Of a stretch of DNA of 41,820 nt, positions 23,843-31,308 are shown one piece after another (within the stretch, counting starts at the first letter, position 1; each line of letters begins with the position of its first letter). The translations under genes were made by a program, and so were the position numbers. The notes under the pieces are model-generated. The model saw nothing but the letters and a program-made list of their open reading frames with translations, did not search any database and was not told the DNA's origin. Source of the stretch: Candidatus Rokuibacteriota bacterium (GTDB lineage: Bacteria > Methylomirabilota > Methylomirabilia > Rokubacteriales > CSP1-6); the NCBI GenBank assembly GCA_003220265.1, contig QHRW01000134.1, forward strand, positions 1 through 41,820, read 5' to 3'.

Positions 23843-26419
23843 CTAGGACGCGTCTTTGATCTGGTCCCAGTACTTGCGCGCTCCCGCGCGGCTCTGCTCG
23901 AACGTCGGATTGCCTTCCAGCCGCTTGGGGAAGAAATCGAAATACTCGCGCCAGGCGAGGTCGGCGGCGCCCTGCAGCGAGGCCTTGCGGGTGACGAGGT
24001 AGAGCTTGTGATAGGCGAGCGCGAGGTAGTAGTACGTGTCGTGCAGCGCCTCGTCATGCTGTGCGGTGGGGAAGAACCGCGTGTTCTGCTTGGCCACTTG
24101 AAGAGTCTGAACCGCCTTGGCCAGAGCCTGGGCGGCGCCCTCGCGATCGCGATCCACCAGGCGGTTGCCCTTCTCGTAGTAGGCGTGGCCGAGGTTCGTG
24201 AAGGCCACCGCGAACTGCTTGTAGATGAGGTCCTTGTTCTGCGGCAGCGTCAGCACGCTCTCGAACTCGCGGACGGCGGCCTCGTAGTCGTTCTTGTCGT
24301 CGAGGTAGATCTGGCCCAGCCGCACGTGCGCCTCGGAGTAGTCCGGATGCGTCTTGTCCGTGCTGGCATAGGCCTGGATGGCAGCGTTGGCGTCGCCCTG
24401 CTGCGCCGCGCGCTCGCCGAGCTTCAGATAGTCCTTGTGCAGCACGATCCGCCGCTCACCCGTCCGGTCCTCCACCTTCTTGTCGAATTCCATCACCTCT
24501 TCCCAGTCGCGATAGTCCTCGCCGACCGTGAGCTTGACGGTGTGGAACCCGAGCCCGACCGGCTTGCCCTCGAGCAACGGCGTCTTGCCGAAGGCGTCGC
24601 CATCGACCATGACCGCGGCCCGCGAGGGCTCGGAGTCGACCTTGAACACGGCGTTGTTGACCGCGAGGACGAACTCCTTGGAGCCCTGGCCCTTCTCCAT
24701 GCGCAGCCGGTCGGTCACCTGCTGGTAGCCGTGACGGTAGAGGACGATGTCGTAGGTCTTGCCCGGGCGCAGCCGCACCTCGGTGCGGCCGTCGGTGCCG
24801 GTCGTGCCGGCCCAGTCACCGTTGAGGTAGATGTTCACGCCGGCGAGCGCCGTGACATCCGGCGCCAGCCCACCCTTGGTCGACAGCGTGACCGAGGTGC
24901 CGGAATCCTCGCTCTCGCCGGCCGGGCGCAGGTGACGCACGACACGATCGCCGGCGATCACCGTCCGATTCCCCTTGGGCGCCATGTCCACTTCGGCCCA
25001 GGCGCCGCTGTCCTCGACGCGGTTGACGCGGAGGCGGCCGATCTCCCGCCGTGGCGCCTCGCTCGCCTCGCTCTTGCCCGCGTCGAACAGCGAGAACTCG
25101 GTGCCGCGCCCGACGCGGTAGGGTCGGCCGAGATTGAGCCGGTAGCGCTCGCCCTCGAGGGCGACGACCGTGCCCTCGAAGGGGAACCGCTCCAGCACGT
25201 TGGCGACGATCTCGCGGACGGCGCCGTTGATCGCGCCCGCGTCACGGGCGCGCGCGATCTGGCTGAGGACGACGCTGCCGCTGGCCACGTAGAACTTGGC
25301 CTCGACGATGACCCCCTTGTCGTCACGCGCGACGCTGCCCAGCACGATCATGTCGACGGTGCGGCGCAGCGGCGTGTCCTTCCAGCCCTTGGCCGTGATC
25401 TTCTCGATGCCGACCTTGAGCCGCTTCACCTCGGCCTCGAGCTCGGCGGCCGGGACCTCGCGAAACACCGAGGCCTTGAAGAGCTGGGCCGCCATGGCCG
25501 CCTCCGCCTGGGCGGCGACGTCCTTGAGATCGACCCCTGGTGTGTTGCCCGCGAACCGATGCACGGCGACCCGGATCGGGCGCGGCGTGGTCGGCGCGAA
25601 GACGCGCTGGACGCCGATCTGGCCCTCGAGCACGACGGCGGTCTTCCAGTCGGCGGGCAGGTACCCCGGCGCCGACAGCGCGACCTGCGCCTTGCGGCCC
25701 GGCGCGCCGTCGTACGTATAGATGTAGATGCCCCGGTCGTCGGTCTTGCCCAGGGGCCGGCCGTCGAGGCTCACCGCGACCCCGGGCACGCCGGCGCGCA
25801 CCCCGTACTCGTCGCTGATCGCGGTCACGGTCAGGACGGCGCGCCGCGCGAGCGCGACCTGGAGCCGTTCTCCCGGCTGGATGGACGCGCTCTTGTGCCA
25901 GGCCGCATAGCCCTGCTTGCTGACGGCCAGCGCGACACCCTTGGCGGGCAGCGTCGTGTACTCGTGAACGAGCTCGCCCTTGGCGTCCGTCTTGCCGAGC
26001 TCCTTGTCGTTGAGCCTGACGGTGGCGTCGGTGACGGGCGTCCCTCCCTCGCTGACGGCCACGGTGAAGTAGCGGGTGGCGCGGAGATCGGCCTCGACCG
26101 AGTAGCGGTCAACGACTTTGCCGTCCTTGCCGAGCTTGATCAGGAACGTCGTCTTCCACGGGGTGATGCGGTGTCCGGGGAGCTCCCGGCTCACGAGCAC
26201 CTCGACCTCGGCGCCGGCGCTGCGCGTGATCGGCTGGGCCAGGACGCCCGAGGTGTCCGTCACCCCGAGCTGCTTGCCGTCGACCACGACGGTGGCGCCG
26301 GGTGCCGGCTGTCCGTCCATGCGGGCTTTGACCTCGAGCTGCACCTGCTGACCGCTGCAGGCCGCCAGGAGCAGGGCCGCCGCCGCCGCGATCCCGTACC
26401 GGATTCCGTGGCTGATCAT
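23843..26419 (-). CDS. Large scaffold lipoprotein: PEGA/Ig-like, CsgG-like, FlgT-like and TPR domains
   Basis: 858-residue lipoprotein. The lipobox LAAC ends at C21. Residues 25-260 hold three carboxypeptidase-regulatory/PEGA-like beta modules (GATVVVDGKQLGVTDTSG, DATVRLNDKELGKTDAKG, GVAVSLDGRPLGKTDDRG). Residues 281-400 resemble the CsgG/TolB-N alpha/beta domain (IRVAVHRFAGN, MAAQLFKASVFREVP, DMIVLGSVARD). Residues 410-490 resemble the FlgT/CsgG-associated barrel (FEGTVVALEGERYRLNLGR, YRVGRGTEFSLFD). Two PEGA modules follow (505-580, 590-660), then TPRs (665-830). Domain names are my reading of motifs. It starts seven bases after the small lipoprotein gene. The architecture implies an outer-membrane-anchored assembly or peptidoglycan-contacting scaffold. 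Confidence 0.85.
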   Translation of the reverse strand: MISHGIRYGIAAAAALLLAACSGQQVQLEVKARMDGQPAPGATVVVDGKQLGVTDTSGVLAQPITRSAGAEVEVLVSRELPGHRITPWKTTFLIKLGKDGKVVDRYSVEADLRATRYFTVAVSEGGTPVTDATVRLNDKELGKTDAKGELVHEYTTLPAKGVALAVSKQGYAAWHKSASIQPGERLQVALARRAVLTVTAISDEYGVRAGVPGVAVSLDGRPLGKTDDRGIYIYTYDGAPGRKAQVALSAPGYLPADWKTAVVLEGQIGVQRVFAPTTPRPIRVAVHRFAGNTPGVDLKDVAAQAEAAMAAQLFKASVFREVPAAELEAEVKRLKVGIEKITAKGWKDTPLRRTVDMIVLGSVARDDKGVIVEAKFYVASGSVVLSQIARARDAGAINGAVREIVANVLERFPFEGTVVALEGERYRLNLGRPYRVGRGTEFSLFDAGKSEASEAPRREIGRLRVNRVEDSGAWAEVDMAPKGNRTVIAGDRVVRHLRPAGESEDSGTSVTLSTKGGLAPDVTALAGVNIYLNGDWAGTTGTDGRTEVRLRPGKTYDIVLYRHGYQQVTDRLRMEKGQGSKEFVLAVNNAVFKVDSEPSRAAVMVDGDAFGKTPLLEGKPVGLGFHTVKLTVGEDYRDWEEVMEFDKKVEDRTGERRIVLHKDYLKLGERAAQQGDANAAIQAYASTDKTHPDYSEAHVRLGQIYLDDKNDYEAAVREFESVLTLPQNKDLIYKQFAVAFTNLGHAYYEKGNRLVDRDREGAAQALAKAVQTLQVAKQNTRFFPTAQHDEALHDTYYYLALAYHKLYLVTRKASLQGAADLAWREYFDFFPKRLEGNPTFEQSRAGARKYWDQIKDAS

Positions 26420-26426
26420 GGTCCCC

Positions 26427-26876
26427 CTACATCGTGGGCGGCTGGATGTTCACTTCGCCGGGATTGATGATCTTGTCCTCGTCGGAGCGCGAGCCCTGGA
26501 TGGTCTTGCGCTTGGCCTCCTGGATCTTCTTGAGCTTGAACTCGATCTTCTTGCTCGTGTATTTGCCGATCTGAACCGTCTGCGTATCGGTCTCGTAGCC
26601 GATCCGGCTCGCCTCCACCTTATAGGTCCCCGGACGTAGCCGATCCTTGGCCGACTCGAACTTGCCCTGGGCGTCCACCGTCACCGCGTGGGACGCCTGC
26701 TCGACGGCCGCCGTCGTGTTCATCATGTTGACCACGGTGCCCTGCGCACTCTCGTTCGCCGCCGGCTGCTGCCCGCCGTCGACGAGCTGGACGGTGCCGT
26801 GGATCTTGGCCGCGCATCCGGACAACGACACCATCACGAACAGCGCTACGATCGCGAAGGCACTTCGGTTCGTCAT
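26427..26876 (-). CDS. Small lipoprotein with carboxypeptidase-regulatory-like fold
   Basis: 149 residues, first gene of the nine-gene importer/scaffold operon. Signal and lipobox: FAIVALFVMVSLSGC with C21 as the lipidated residue. The mature part has one beta-sandwich of the carboxypeptidase-regulatory/PEGA type (HAVTVDAQGKFESAKDRLRP, GTYKVEASRIGYETDTQTVQ). A Lys-rich tail (KKIEFKLKKIQEAKRKTIQG) could bind the cell wall or an acidic partner. ATG at 26876 is preferred to longer in-frame starts because it creates the lipoprotein signal. A promoter lies at 26936-26965. Confidence 0.82.
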   Translation of the reverse strand: MTNRSAFAIVALFVMVSLSGCAAKIHGTVQLVDGGQQPAANESAQGTVVNMMNTTAAVEQASHAVTVDAQGKFESAKDRLRPGTYKVEASRIGYETDTQTVQIGKYTSKKIEFKLKKIQEAKRKTIQGSRSDEDKIINPGEVNIQPPTM

Positions 26877-27313
26877 GCCCGTGTCGTCTCCGTGCGAACA
26901 AGAGTTGGCGTAAATTCCGTTCGATTCATCTCTGCATTCTAGGAGCCAGACCGGCGGCGCACCAAGCACTGACTGACGTCCGGCGCTCGTGCGCGATCCG
27001 CGAAGGCGGAGCGTGGCTTCCGGCGACGGAACGGCACGCGTGCGGACCACGATGGCATTGCGAGCGCCGGACTGGCACGTCCTCACCGCTCTCGTTGGAT
27101 GGGCGGCGCGTGTGTGGGTGATGCGGACGAGCCCGGGCGCACGTTCGAGTCGATGGAACGGGGGTGGTGGGTACCGCCTCGGCAGTCCCCGCTACCCCCA
27201 CCGGTTGAGGTGGCCCGGGATCGCGACCCCAACGAATAGTTTCTGTCTGACGGGCGCCTCTGTTACTGTCGAGCGGGCAAGGAGGGACACCCAACAACCG
27301 AAAAGGAGCCTGA
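26877..27313. other. Divergent intergenic region between the scaffold/importer operon and the ParA-CBM48 pair
   Basis: About 440 bases without a convincing gene. It holds the minus-strand promoter at 26936-26965. On the plus strand it has an AAGGAG ribosome site at the ParA start and a possible weak -10 (TACTGT, 27264-27269). A loose G-rich/C-rich hairpin around 27163-27203 could be regulatory. Confidence 0.5.
26936..26965 (-). promoter_or_regulatory. Promoter of the nine-gene scaffold/importer operon
   Basis: On the minus strand TTGGTG (26965-26960) and TAGAAT (26941-26936) are 18 bases apart, leaving a leader of about 50 bases before the ATG at 26876. The -10 matches the consensus at five of six positions; the -35 is weaker. 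Confidence 0.55.
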
Positions 27314-28459
27314 ATGCGCACGATAGCCGTCGTGAACCAGAAGGGTGGGTGTGGAAAGACGATCACATCCATCAACGTGTCGGCTTTTCTCGCGCGCGCG
27401 CAGCGACGGGTGTTGCTCGTCGACATGGACCCGCAGGGCCATGCCACGCTGGGACTTCTCGGCAAGACGGTGCCGCCGTCGAAGACGATGTACGAAGTGC
27501 TCGTGCAGGGATCAGGCGGAAACCGCGCCGTGCTTCGAGACATCATCCACAGCGTTCGCGAAAACCTCGATGTGGCTCCCGCCGATATTCTGTTGAGTGC
27601 GCTCCCCGAAACTCTCGCGGGACTCGTCGGCCGGGAGAACATCTTGTCCGACGCCATCGGCTGTGTCGCCGGCGACTACGATTACCTCGTCGTTGATTGC
27701 CCTCCGAACGTCGGTCTGCTGACGTTCAACGCCCTCAAGGCCTGCTCCGAGGCGATCGTCCCCATGGATCCCAGTTTCTTTTCGCTCCACGGCATCGGGA
27801 AACTGCTCGAGACCTTCGATGTGCTCGCTCGAGAGACCGGCCACCATATCGCGCCCCGGGTGCTGGTGACGCTCTACTCGGGCCGGTCTCCCTTCGTCAA
27901 AGCGGTTGTCGATGAGATTCGCCACCATCTCGACGGCCGTCACTTCCAGACCGTCATCCGCTATAGCGTCAAGCTTGCCGAAGCGGCGAGCCACGGCGTG
28001 CCGATCGCCGATTATTGCCGGCGGTGTGCGGGATTCGAGGACTACCAGACGCTGGCCGCCGAAGTGCTGCAGCAGGAAGCCGAGCTCCTCGAGGCTCGGC
28101 CGGCCACCACGCCCGCCAGCACGAGAGAGGCCGGTGCCGGCGACGATTGGCTGCTGCCATCGGCGCCCGCGGCGACGCCCGAAGGCGTGCTGTTCGCCAT
28201 TGAAGCCGTCGGTGCGACGCACGTTCAGCTGGCGGGGGACTTCAACGACTGGGCCTCGGACGGCAGTGACATGGAGCCGATCGGTGGAGTGTGGACGAAG
28301 GTCGTGAAGCTGCCGCCCGGACGGTACCGGTATCGCTATGTCGTCGATGGGCAGTGGCAGAACGATCCGTTGAATGCCGTCGTCGAACCGAGCCCGTATG
28401 GGGGACACGATTCTATCCTCGTCGTTGACGACGCCGGGTCCCCCGCGCACGCGAATTGA
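27314..28459 (+). CDS. ParA-family ATPase fused to a C-terminal CBM48 glycogen-binding domain
   Basis: 381 residues. Residues 1-255 are a ParA/Soj-type P-loop ATPase: deviant Walker A KGGCGKT (10-16) with the signature lysine K10, Walker A' LLVDMDPQG (34-42) and Walker B YLVVDCPP (124-131). Family stretches LLTFNALKACSEAIVPMDP and VTLYSGRSPFVKAVVDEI also occur. A linker (about 256-290) leads to a CBM48/AMPK-beta-type domain (about 291-373): VQLAGDFNDW with W313, GVWTKVVKLPPGRYRYRYVV, W348 in VDGQW and PSPYGGHDSILVV. Both tryptophans and a basic residue that contact alpha-glucan in AMPK-type domains are kept. Dimeric ParA ATPases position DNA, chemoreceptors or organelles; this one could attach to glycogen. 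ATG has AAGGAG upstream. The stop overlaps the next gene (TTGA). Confidence 0.92.
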   Translation: MRTIAVVNQKGGCGKTITSINVSAFLARAQRRVLLVDMDPQGHATLGLLGKTVPPSKTMYEVLVQGSGGNRAVLRDIIHSVRENLDVAPADILLSALPETLAGLVGRENILSDAIGCVAGDYDYLVVDCPPNVGLLTFNALKACSEAIVPMDPSFFSLHGIGKLLETFDVLARETGHHIAPRVLVTLYSGRSPFVKAVVDEIRHHLDGRHFQTVIRYSVKLAEAASHGVPIADYCRRCAGFEDYQTLAAEVLQQEAELLEARPATTPASTREAGAGDDWLLPSAPAATPEGVLFAIEAVGATHVQLAGDFNDWASDGSDMEPIGGVWTKVVKLPPGRYRYRYVVDGQWQNDPLNAVVEPSPYGGHDSILVVDDAGSPAHAN

Positions 28460-29109
28460 GCGATATGGACGAGAACAAGACTGACGGTTCTCCCGGCGCG
28501 GACGGCCCCCGCCGTTCGGACAAGCCACTTGGTCGAGGATTGGAAGATGTCTCCCACCTCTTCCTGTCGCAAAAGGCCGGCGAGGCGGCGGCCGGCGATC
28601 AGGCCGCCCCTCGTTCGATCGAGCGCTCGTCGCCGCCGCCCGGGTCCCGGGGAGGCATCGCCCTTCTGCGACCCGCCGCGCTGGCGAAGGAGCGGCTGGC
28701 CGCGCTCTTGATGGAATGTGCCGACACGCTCGAGGAGGGCCTGAGAGCGATCGACACCGGTATTCCGTGCCATCCGTGCGGCGAGATCGACGTCCTCGCG
28801 GTGAGTCGCACGAGCCAGTTGACGATCATCGACTTCGAGACCGCCCCCAGCGATACCCTCTTCCTTCGCGGGATCGGTCATTTTCACTGGGTCGTACGCA
28901 ACCTGCCGAATGTCCGCCGCATGTACCGGGAGCACGCCATCAACTTTTCTCTTCAACCGAAGCTCGTTCTCCTCGCGCCTCAGTTTTCGCTCGTGGTCAG
29001 AAGCGTGGCGCGACAGGTCACGTGCCCGCAGGTTCAGTGGGTCAGGTATCACACCGTCGACTCCTCTGGCGGGCCGGCGGTGCTGCTCGAGCCTGTCGTG
29101 GGCGACTGA
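28456..29109 (+). CDS. Putative ParA partner with ParB-like LGRGLE motif and PD-(D/E)XK-like core
   Basis: 217 residues from TTG at 28456 (overlapping the ParA stop), or 214 from ATG at 28465. Residues 1-65 are charged and probably disordered, but contain PLGRGLEDVSHLFLS (24-38). This recalls the LGRGL motif in the N-terminal tail of ParB proteins that activates ParA. After a Pro-rich linker, residues 78-170 show the order helix, G109-E110-I111-D112-VLAV, then LTIIDFET (D126, E128) and a helical GIGHFHWVVRNLPNVRR. This resembles NucS/RecB-like PD-(D/E)XK folds, with glutamate in place of the catalytic lysine. Nuclease activity is doubtful though not excluded. The fold call is inference; the pairing with ParA is strong. 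No named family was recognised. Confidence 0.8.
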   Translation: MSDMDENKTDGSPGADGPRRSDKPLGRGLEDVSHLFLSQKAGEAAAGDQAAPRSIERSSPPPGSRGGIALLRPAALAKERLAALLMECADTLEEGLRAIDTGIPCHPCGEIDVLAVSRTSQLTIIDFETAPSDTLFLRGIGHFHWVVRNLPNVRRMYREHAINFSLQPKLVLLAPQFSLVVRSVARQVTCPQVQWVRYHTVDSSGGPAVLLEPVVGD

Positions 29110-29134
29110 GGGACCCCGCCGCGTCCTTGAAAGC

Positions 29135-29171
29135 ACGACGGCCAGAGCCCATCAAGGCTCTGGCCGGTCGT
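29135..29171. terminator. Bidirectional hairpin terminator between convergent genes
   Basis: CGGCCAGAGCC (29139-29149) pairs perfectly with GGCTCTGGCCG (29156-29166) around a six-base loop. The flanking ACGA/TCGT extends the stem with one bulge. It lies between the ParA partner stop (29109) and the minus-strand stop at 29200. There is no strong T-run. Confidence 0.6.
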
Positions 29172-29199
29172 CCAGCCTGTTCAGTCTCGAGTGCCGGTT

Positions 29200-29934
29200 T
29201 TAGAACAGGATGTCGAAGCGCACCGTGCCTTCGCCGAGCGCCATCTCGGAGGGATGAATATTGATGCACCGGCCGGTGCCGCTACCGACGGCGTTGACAT
29301 TGTCGAGGTAAGCGAGGTCATAGCCGCCATAGAACTGTGCGTTCGGGTTCGGCTGCGTCGCCTGGCACAGCGCGAGGCGCTGTGGGACCTTGCCGCCGGA
29401 CACAGGACTCGTGATATTCCCGGTGAACGGCAGCCGGAACACTCCGGTGAACGGAAAGTTGCGGTAGTTGTCGTGCTCGTCGTCGTCGCTGCCGACCGAC
29501 ATGGTGCCCGCGACCGTGCCAAACGGCAGCCCCTTCACCAGCGCGGGCGAGAAGTCCCTGCGGCCGCGGAAGCTGCCCGCCATCAGGACCAATTCGGGCC
29601 CATCAGCCGGATTGTCGCTCTGGACCGCGACGGTGAAGCGACCGTTGAAGTCCCCGAGGCCTGTCCTGCTGCTGATGGTGTCGCTGCCCGTCACGTTGAC
29701 GGAACACTGCGTCGCTCCCGGGTGCAAGACATCGATGACGGCCTTGGGGCACAACGGCGTTCCCACGGCGGCGTAGCCCACGAGCTGCGACGTTGCGATG
29801 CGACGGGTCTTGCCCCGCGTCATCTTCATGTCATCAGTCCGCTCATAGAGCGTCACGTCAGCCGCCATGACCGGCGCGGCCACCGCGGCCATCACTACCA
29901 GCATCGTCATCGTCCCGACTTTGATGAATGTCAT
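29200..29934 (-). CDS. Secreted protein of unknown function
   Basis: About 244 residues. A Sec signal (MTFIKVGTMTMLVVMAAVAAPVMAA) is followed by a mature domain rich in beta-strand and glycine: DVTLYERTDDMKMTRGKTRR, PKAVIDVLHPGATQCSVNVT, GLGDFNGRFTVAVQSDNPAD, GPELVLMAGSFRGRRDFSPA and an Asp-rich DDDEHDN loop. It looks like an extracellular beta-sandwich, possibly calcium binding at the acidic loop, with three well-spaced cysteines. The start at 29934 has GAGGAGA upstream, whereas the open frame to 30135 is not signal-like. It is convergent with the ParA locus. No family was recognised. Confidence 0.75.
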   Translation of the reverse strand: MTFIKVGTMTMLVVMAAVAAPVMAADVTLYERTDDMKMTRGKTRRIATSQLVGYAAVGTPLCPKAVIDVLHPGATQCSVNVTGSDTISSRTGLGDFNGRFTVAVQSDNPADGPELVLMAGSFRGRRDFSPALVKGLPFGTVAGTMSVGSDDDEHDNYRNFPFTGVFRLPFTGNITSPVSGGKVPQRLALCQATQPNPNAQFYGGYDLAYLDNVNAVGSGTGRCINIHPSEMALGEGTVRFDILF

Positions 29935-30140
29935 CGCGTTGTCTCCTCGTGGCGAAGCACGCTGGTACTGCCGCCACAAAAATGGTAGTCGGCCGCTCAT
30001 CCAGCAATGGCGATACCAATCTCGCGCGAGGACTCCCAGGGGCGCGGAATCCTTACGCGATTCGGTCCCGACGGCAGACGGTCGCATGCTCTTTTTCGGC
30101 GGATTCGTAGGCACACCTGAACAGAAAGTGATCAACCTTT

Positions 30141-30302
30141 TTGAGCCACGCCGCGGAGCACGGCATGGCCGTCATGCTCGCTGCGAGTGTTGCCGGGCTC
30201 CCGTTGGGCGTCTTGGTGTCTCGGGGTATCGGATGGATCGCGATGAAGTTGCTCGAGACGAGACAGCCGCGACTTCACGAATGGTTGAGGGCTCCTACCT
30301 AG
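30141..30302 (+). CDS. Small membrane protein (53 residues)
   Basis: A short frame from TTG at 30141 to TAG at 30300-30302, or from ATG at 30165. It encodes a hydrophobic stretch (MAVMLAASVAGLPLGVLVSR, then GIGWIAMKLL) followed by a basic amphipathic tail (ETRQPRLHEWLRAPT). One membrane span with a positively charged cytosolic end is predicted. An in-frame TGA closes the frame just upstream. The ribosome site is weak. It ends 48 bases before the next small gene. The hydrophobic-then-basic layout is unlike random high-GC frames, but it could still be chance. Confidence 0.45.
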   Translation: MSHAAEHGMAVMLAASVAGLPLGVLVSRGIGWIAMKLLETRQPRLHEWLRAPT

Positions 30303-30319
30303 GTAAGCCACGCGCGCCC

Positions 30320-30329
30320 GTGCTACGCT
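30320..30329 (+). promoter_or_regulatory. Extended -10 element upstream of the small protein at 30351
   Basis: GTGCTACGCT reads as TGn-TAnnnT, placing a transcript start near 30336, followed directly by the AGGAGGT ribosome site. No -35 is apparent. Confidence 0.4.
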
Positions 30330-30350
30330 CACCAGTCACAGGAGGTGCCG

Positions 30351-30635
30351 ATGCCGAAGCCCGACGACAACGTCGAGATCGTACTCTCCGAGTCGAACTT
30401 CGCCTGTATCGAGGGAGCGACCGCAAAAGGGTCGCCGGTGCGAAACGCCGTGAACATGGCGAGTCAACACGGGAGAGTGACGGGCGCTCCCGGCACTCCG
30501 AACACGGTCTTGATCACGTGTAGCGAGGCACAGGCCGATGAGCTGCTGCGCCTCGCTCAGGTCTCCTGCCGCGCGGCAATGCAAGACATCAAGCTGGCGC
30601 TTGCCCAAATGCGGGAGGGCAAGCTCAAGCTGTAG
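30351..30635 (+). CDS. Small cytosolic protein of unknown function
   Basis: 94 residues with no signal peptide or membrane span. An excellent ribosome site (AGGAGGT) lies four bases before ATG at 30351; the in-frame GTG at 30345 lies inside it and is rejected. The N-terminal half is strand-rich (VEIVLSESNFACIEG). The second half is helical (EAQADELLRLAQVSCRAAMQ and DIKLALAQMREGKLKL). Two cysteines are present in the helical/strand core. The compact alpha/beta pattern and good translation signal support a real gene. No family was recognised; its neighbours are not informative. Confidence 0.7.
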   Translation: MPKPDDNVEIVLSESNFACIEGATAKGSPVRNAVNMASQHGRVTGAPGTPNTVLITCSEAQADELLRLAQVSCRAAMQDIKLALAQMREGKLKL

Positions 30636-30855
30636 CCGTGGGAAAGGTCGAGCGGTCATGCGTGTCATTCTGACGTGCCATCCGGTGCGCCCTCGAGCGC
30701 GCTGAACACCCGTTTCGCCTTCAAAAGTCTGACGTAACGCACCGTTCGCTTGGCACCCGCCGTGCAGCGATTCCGCCGGCGTGAATATCCGATTCTTGGC
30801 GCATGGCGCCCATCACCTTACCGAGCGCCTCCGTGCGCTCCAACGGAGTGTCCAC

Positions 30856-31308
30856 ATGCGATTGCAAGGCTCCGGTTCCGCCGGCGTCATGCTGATCCCC
30901 GCGCTCCTCGTGCTCGTCGGCTGCTCGCTCTCGACGAGCTCTCAGAGCGCGTCTGATAGCAGCGCCTCCTCCGAGAGCAGCTCGCGGTCCTCAGCGAGCA
31001 GCTCGCGCTCCAGCACGAGCGGCGAGCGGCGACAGAGCCGCTACCGTGAGGACGTGCGCAGCTACACCGCCGCCTACGTCAGGTCGGGCGCACGGTTCGA
31101 CGCATTCGAGAAGGAGCTCAGCGAGCTGGCGCGCAGCCACGGCCTCACGAACTGGGAGGAGGATGAGGCAACGTACGTCGGCATCGGCGCGGGGCTGGGC
31201 GACGCCGCGGTAGGCCAGGCCCAGCTCGAGGCGTACAAGACGGGGTTCTCGCGATCCGATCCCGTCAAGATGCAGGCGATCCAGCGGGGCTACGACACAC
31301 GGCAGTGA
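30856..31308 (+). CDS. Ser-rich lipoprotein paired with a permuted papain-like protein
   Basis: About 150 residues from ATG at 30856. A signal with lipobox LVGC (C23 lipidated) is followed by a serine-dense spacer (SSQSASDSSASSESSSRSS and repeats), then a globular C-terminus of about 85 residues: YREDVRSYTAAYVRSGARFD, FEKELSELARSHGLTNWEED and ATYVGIGAGLGDAAV. The longer frame from 30781 lacks a signal and is rejected. Its stop overlaps the GTG start of the next gene (GTGA), so the two are coupled. I recall similar lipoprotein plus DUF4105-like gene pairs in Gram-negative genomes, but a named family is not certain. It probably sits at the outer membrane and may tether or regulate the next product. 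Confidence 0.78.
   Translation: MRLQGSGSAGVMLIPALLVLVGCSLSTSSQSASDSSASSESSSRSSASSSRSSTSGERRQSRYREDVRSYTAAYVRSGARFDAFEKELSELARSHGLTNWEEDEATYVGIGAGLGDAAVGQAQLEAYKTGFSRSDPVKMQAIQRGYDTRQ

Noticed and set aside
23837..26467. An 876-codon open frame on the plus strand opposite the scaffold lipoprotein, and similar long frames at 19226-21199, 21248-22774 and 11779-13944.
   Set aside because: They mirror genuine minus-strand genes codon for codon; high GC keeps the antisense frame open. Their translations are Arg/Ala/Asp/His-rich with no recognisable motifs or ribosome sites.
27163..27203. A G-rich/C-rich imperfect hairpin upstream of the ParA gene, considered as a riboswitch or tRNA.
   Set aside because: It has no conserved riboswitch core or cloverleaf arms; the pairing is imperfect.
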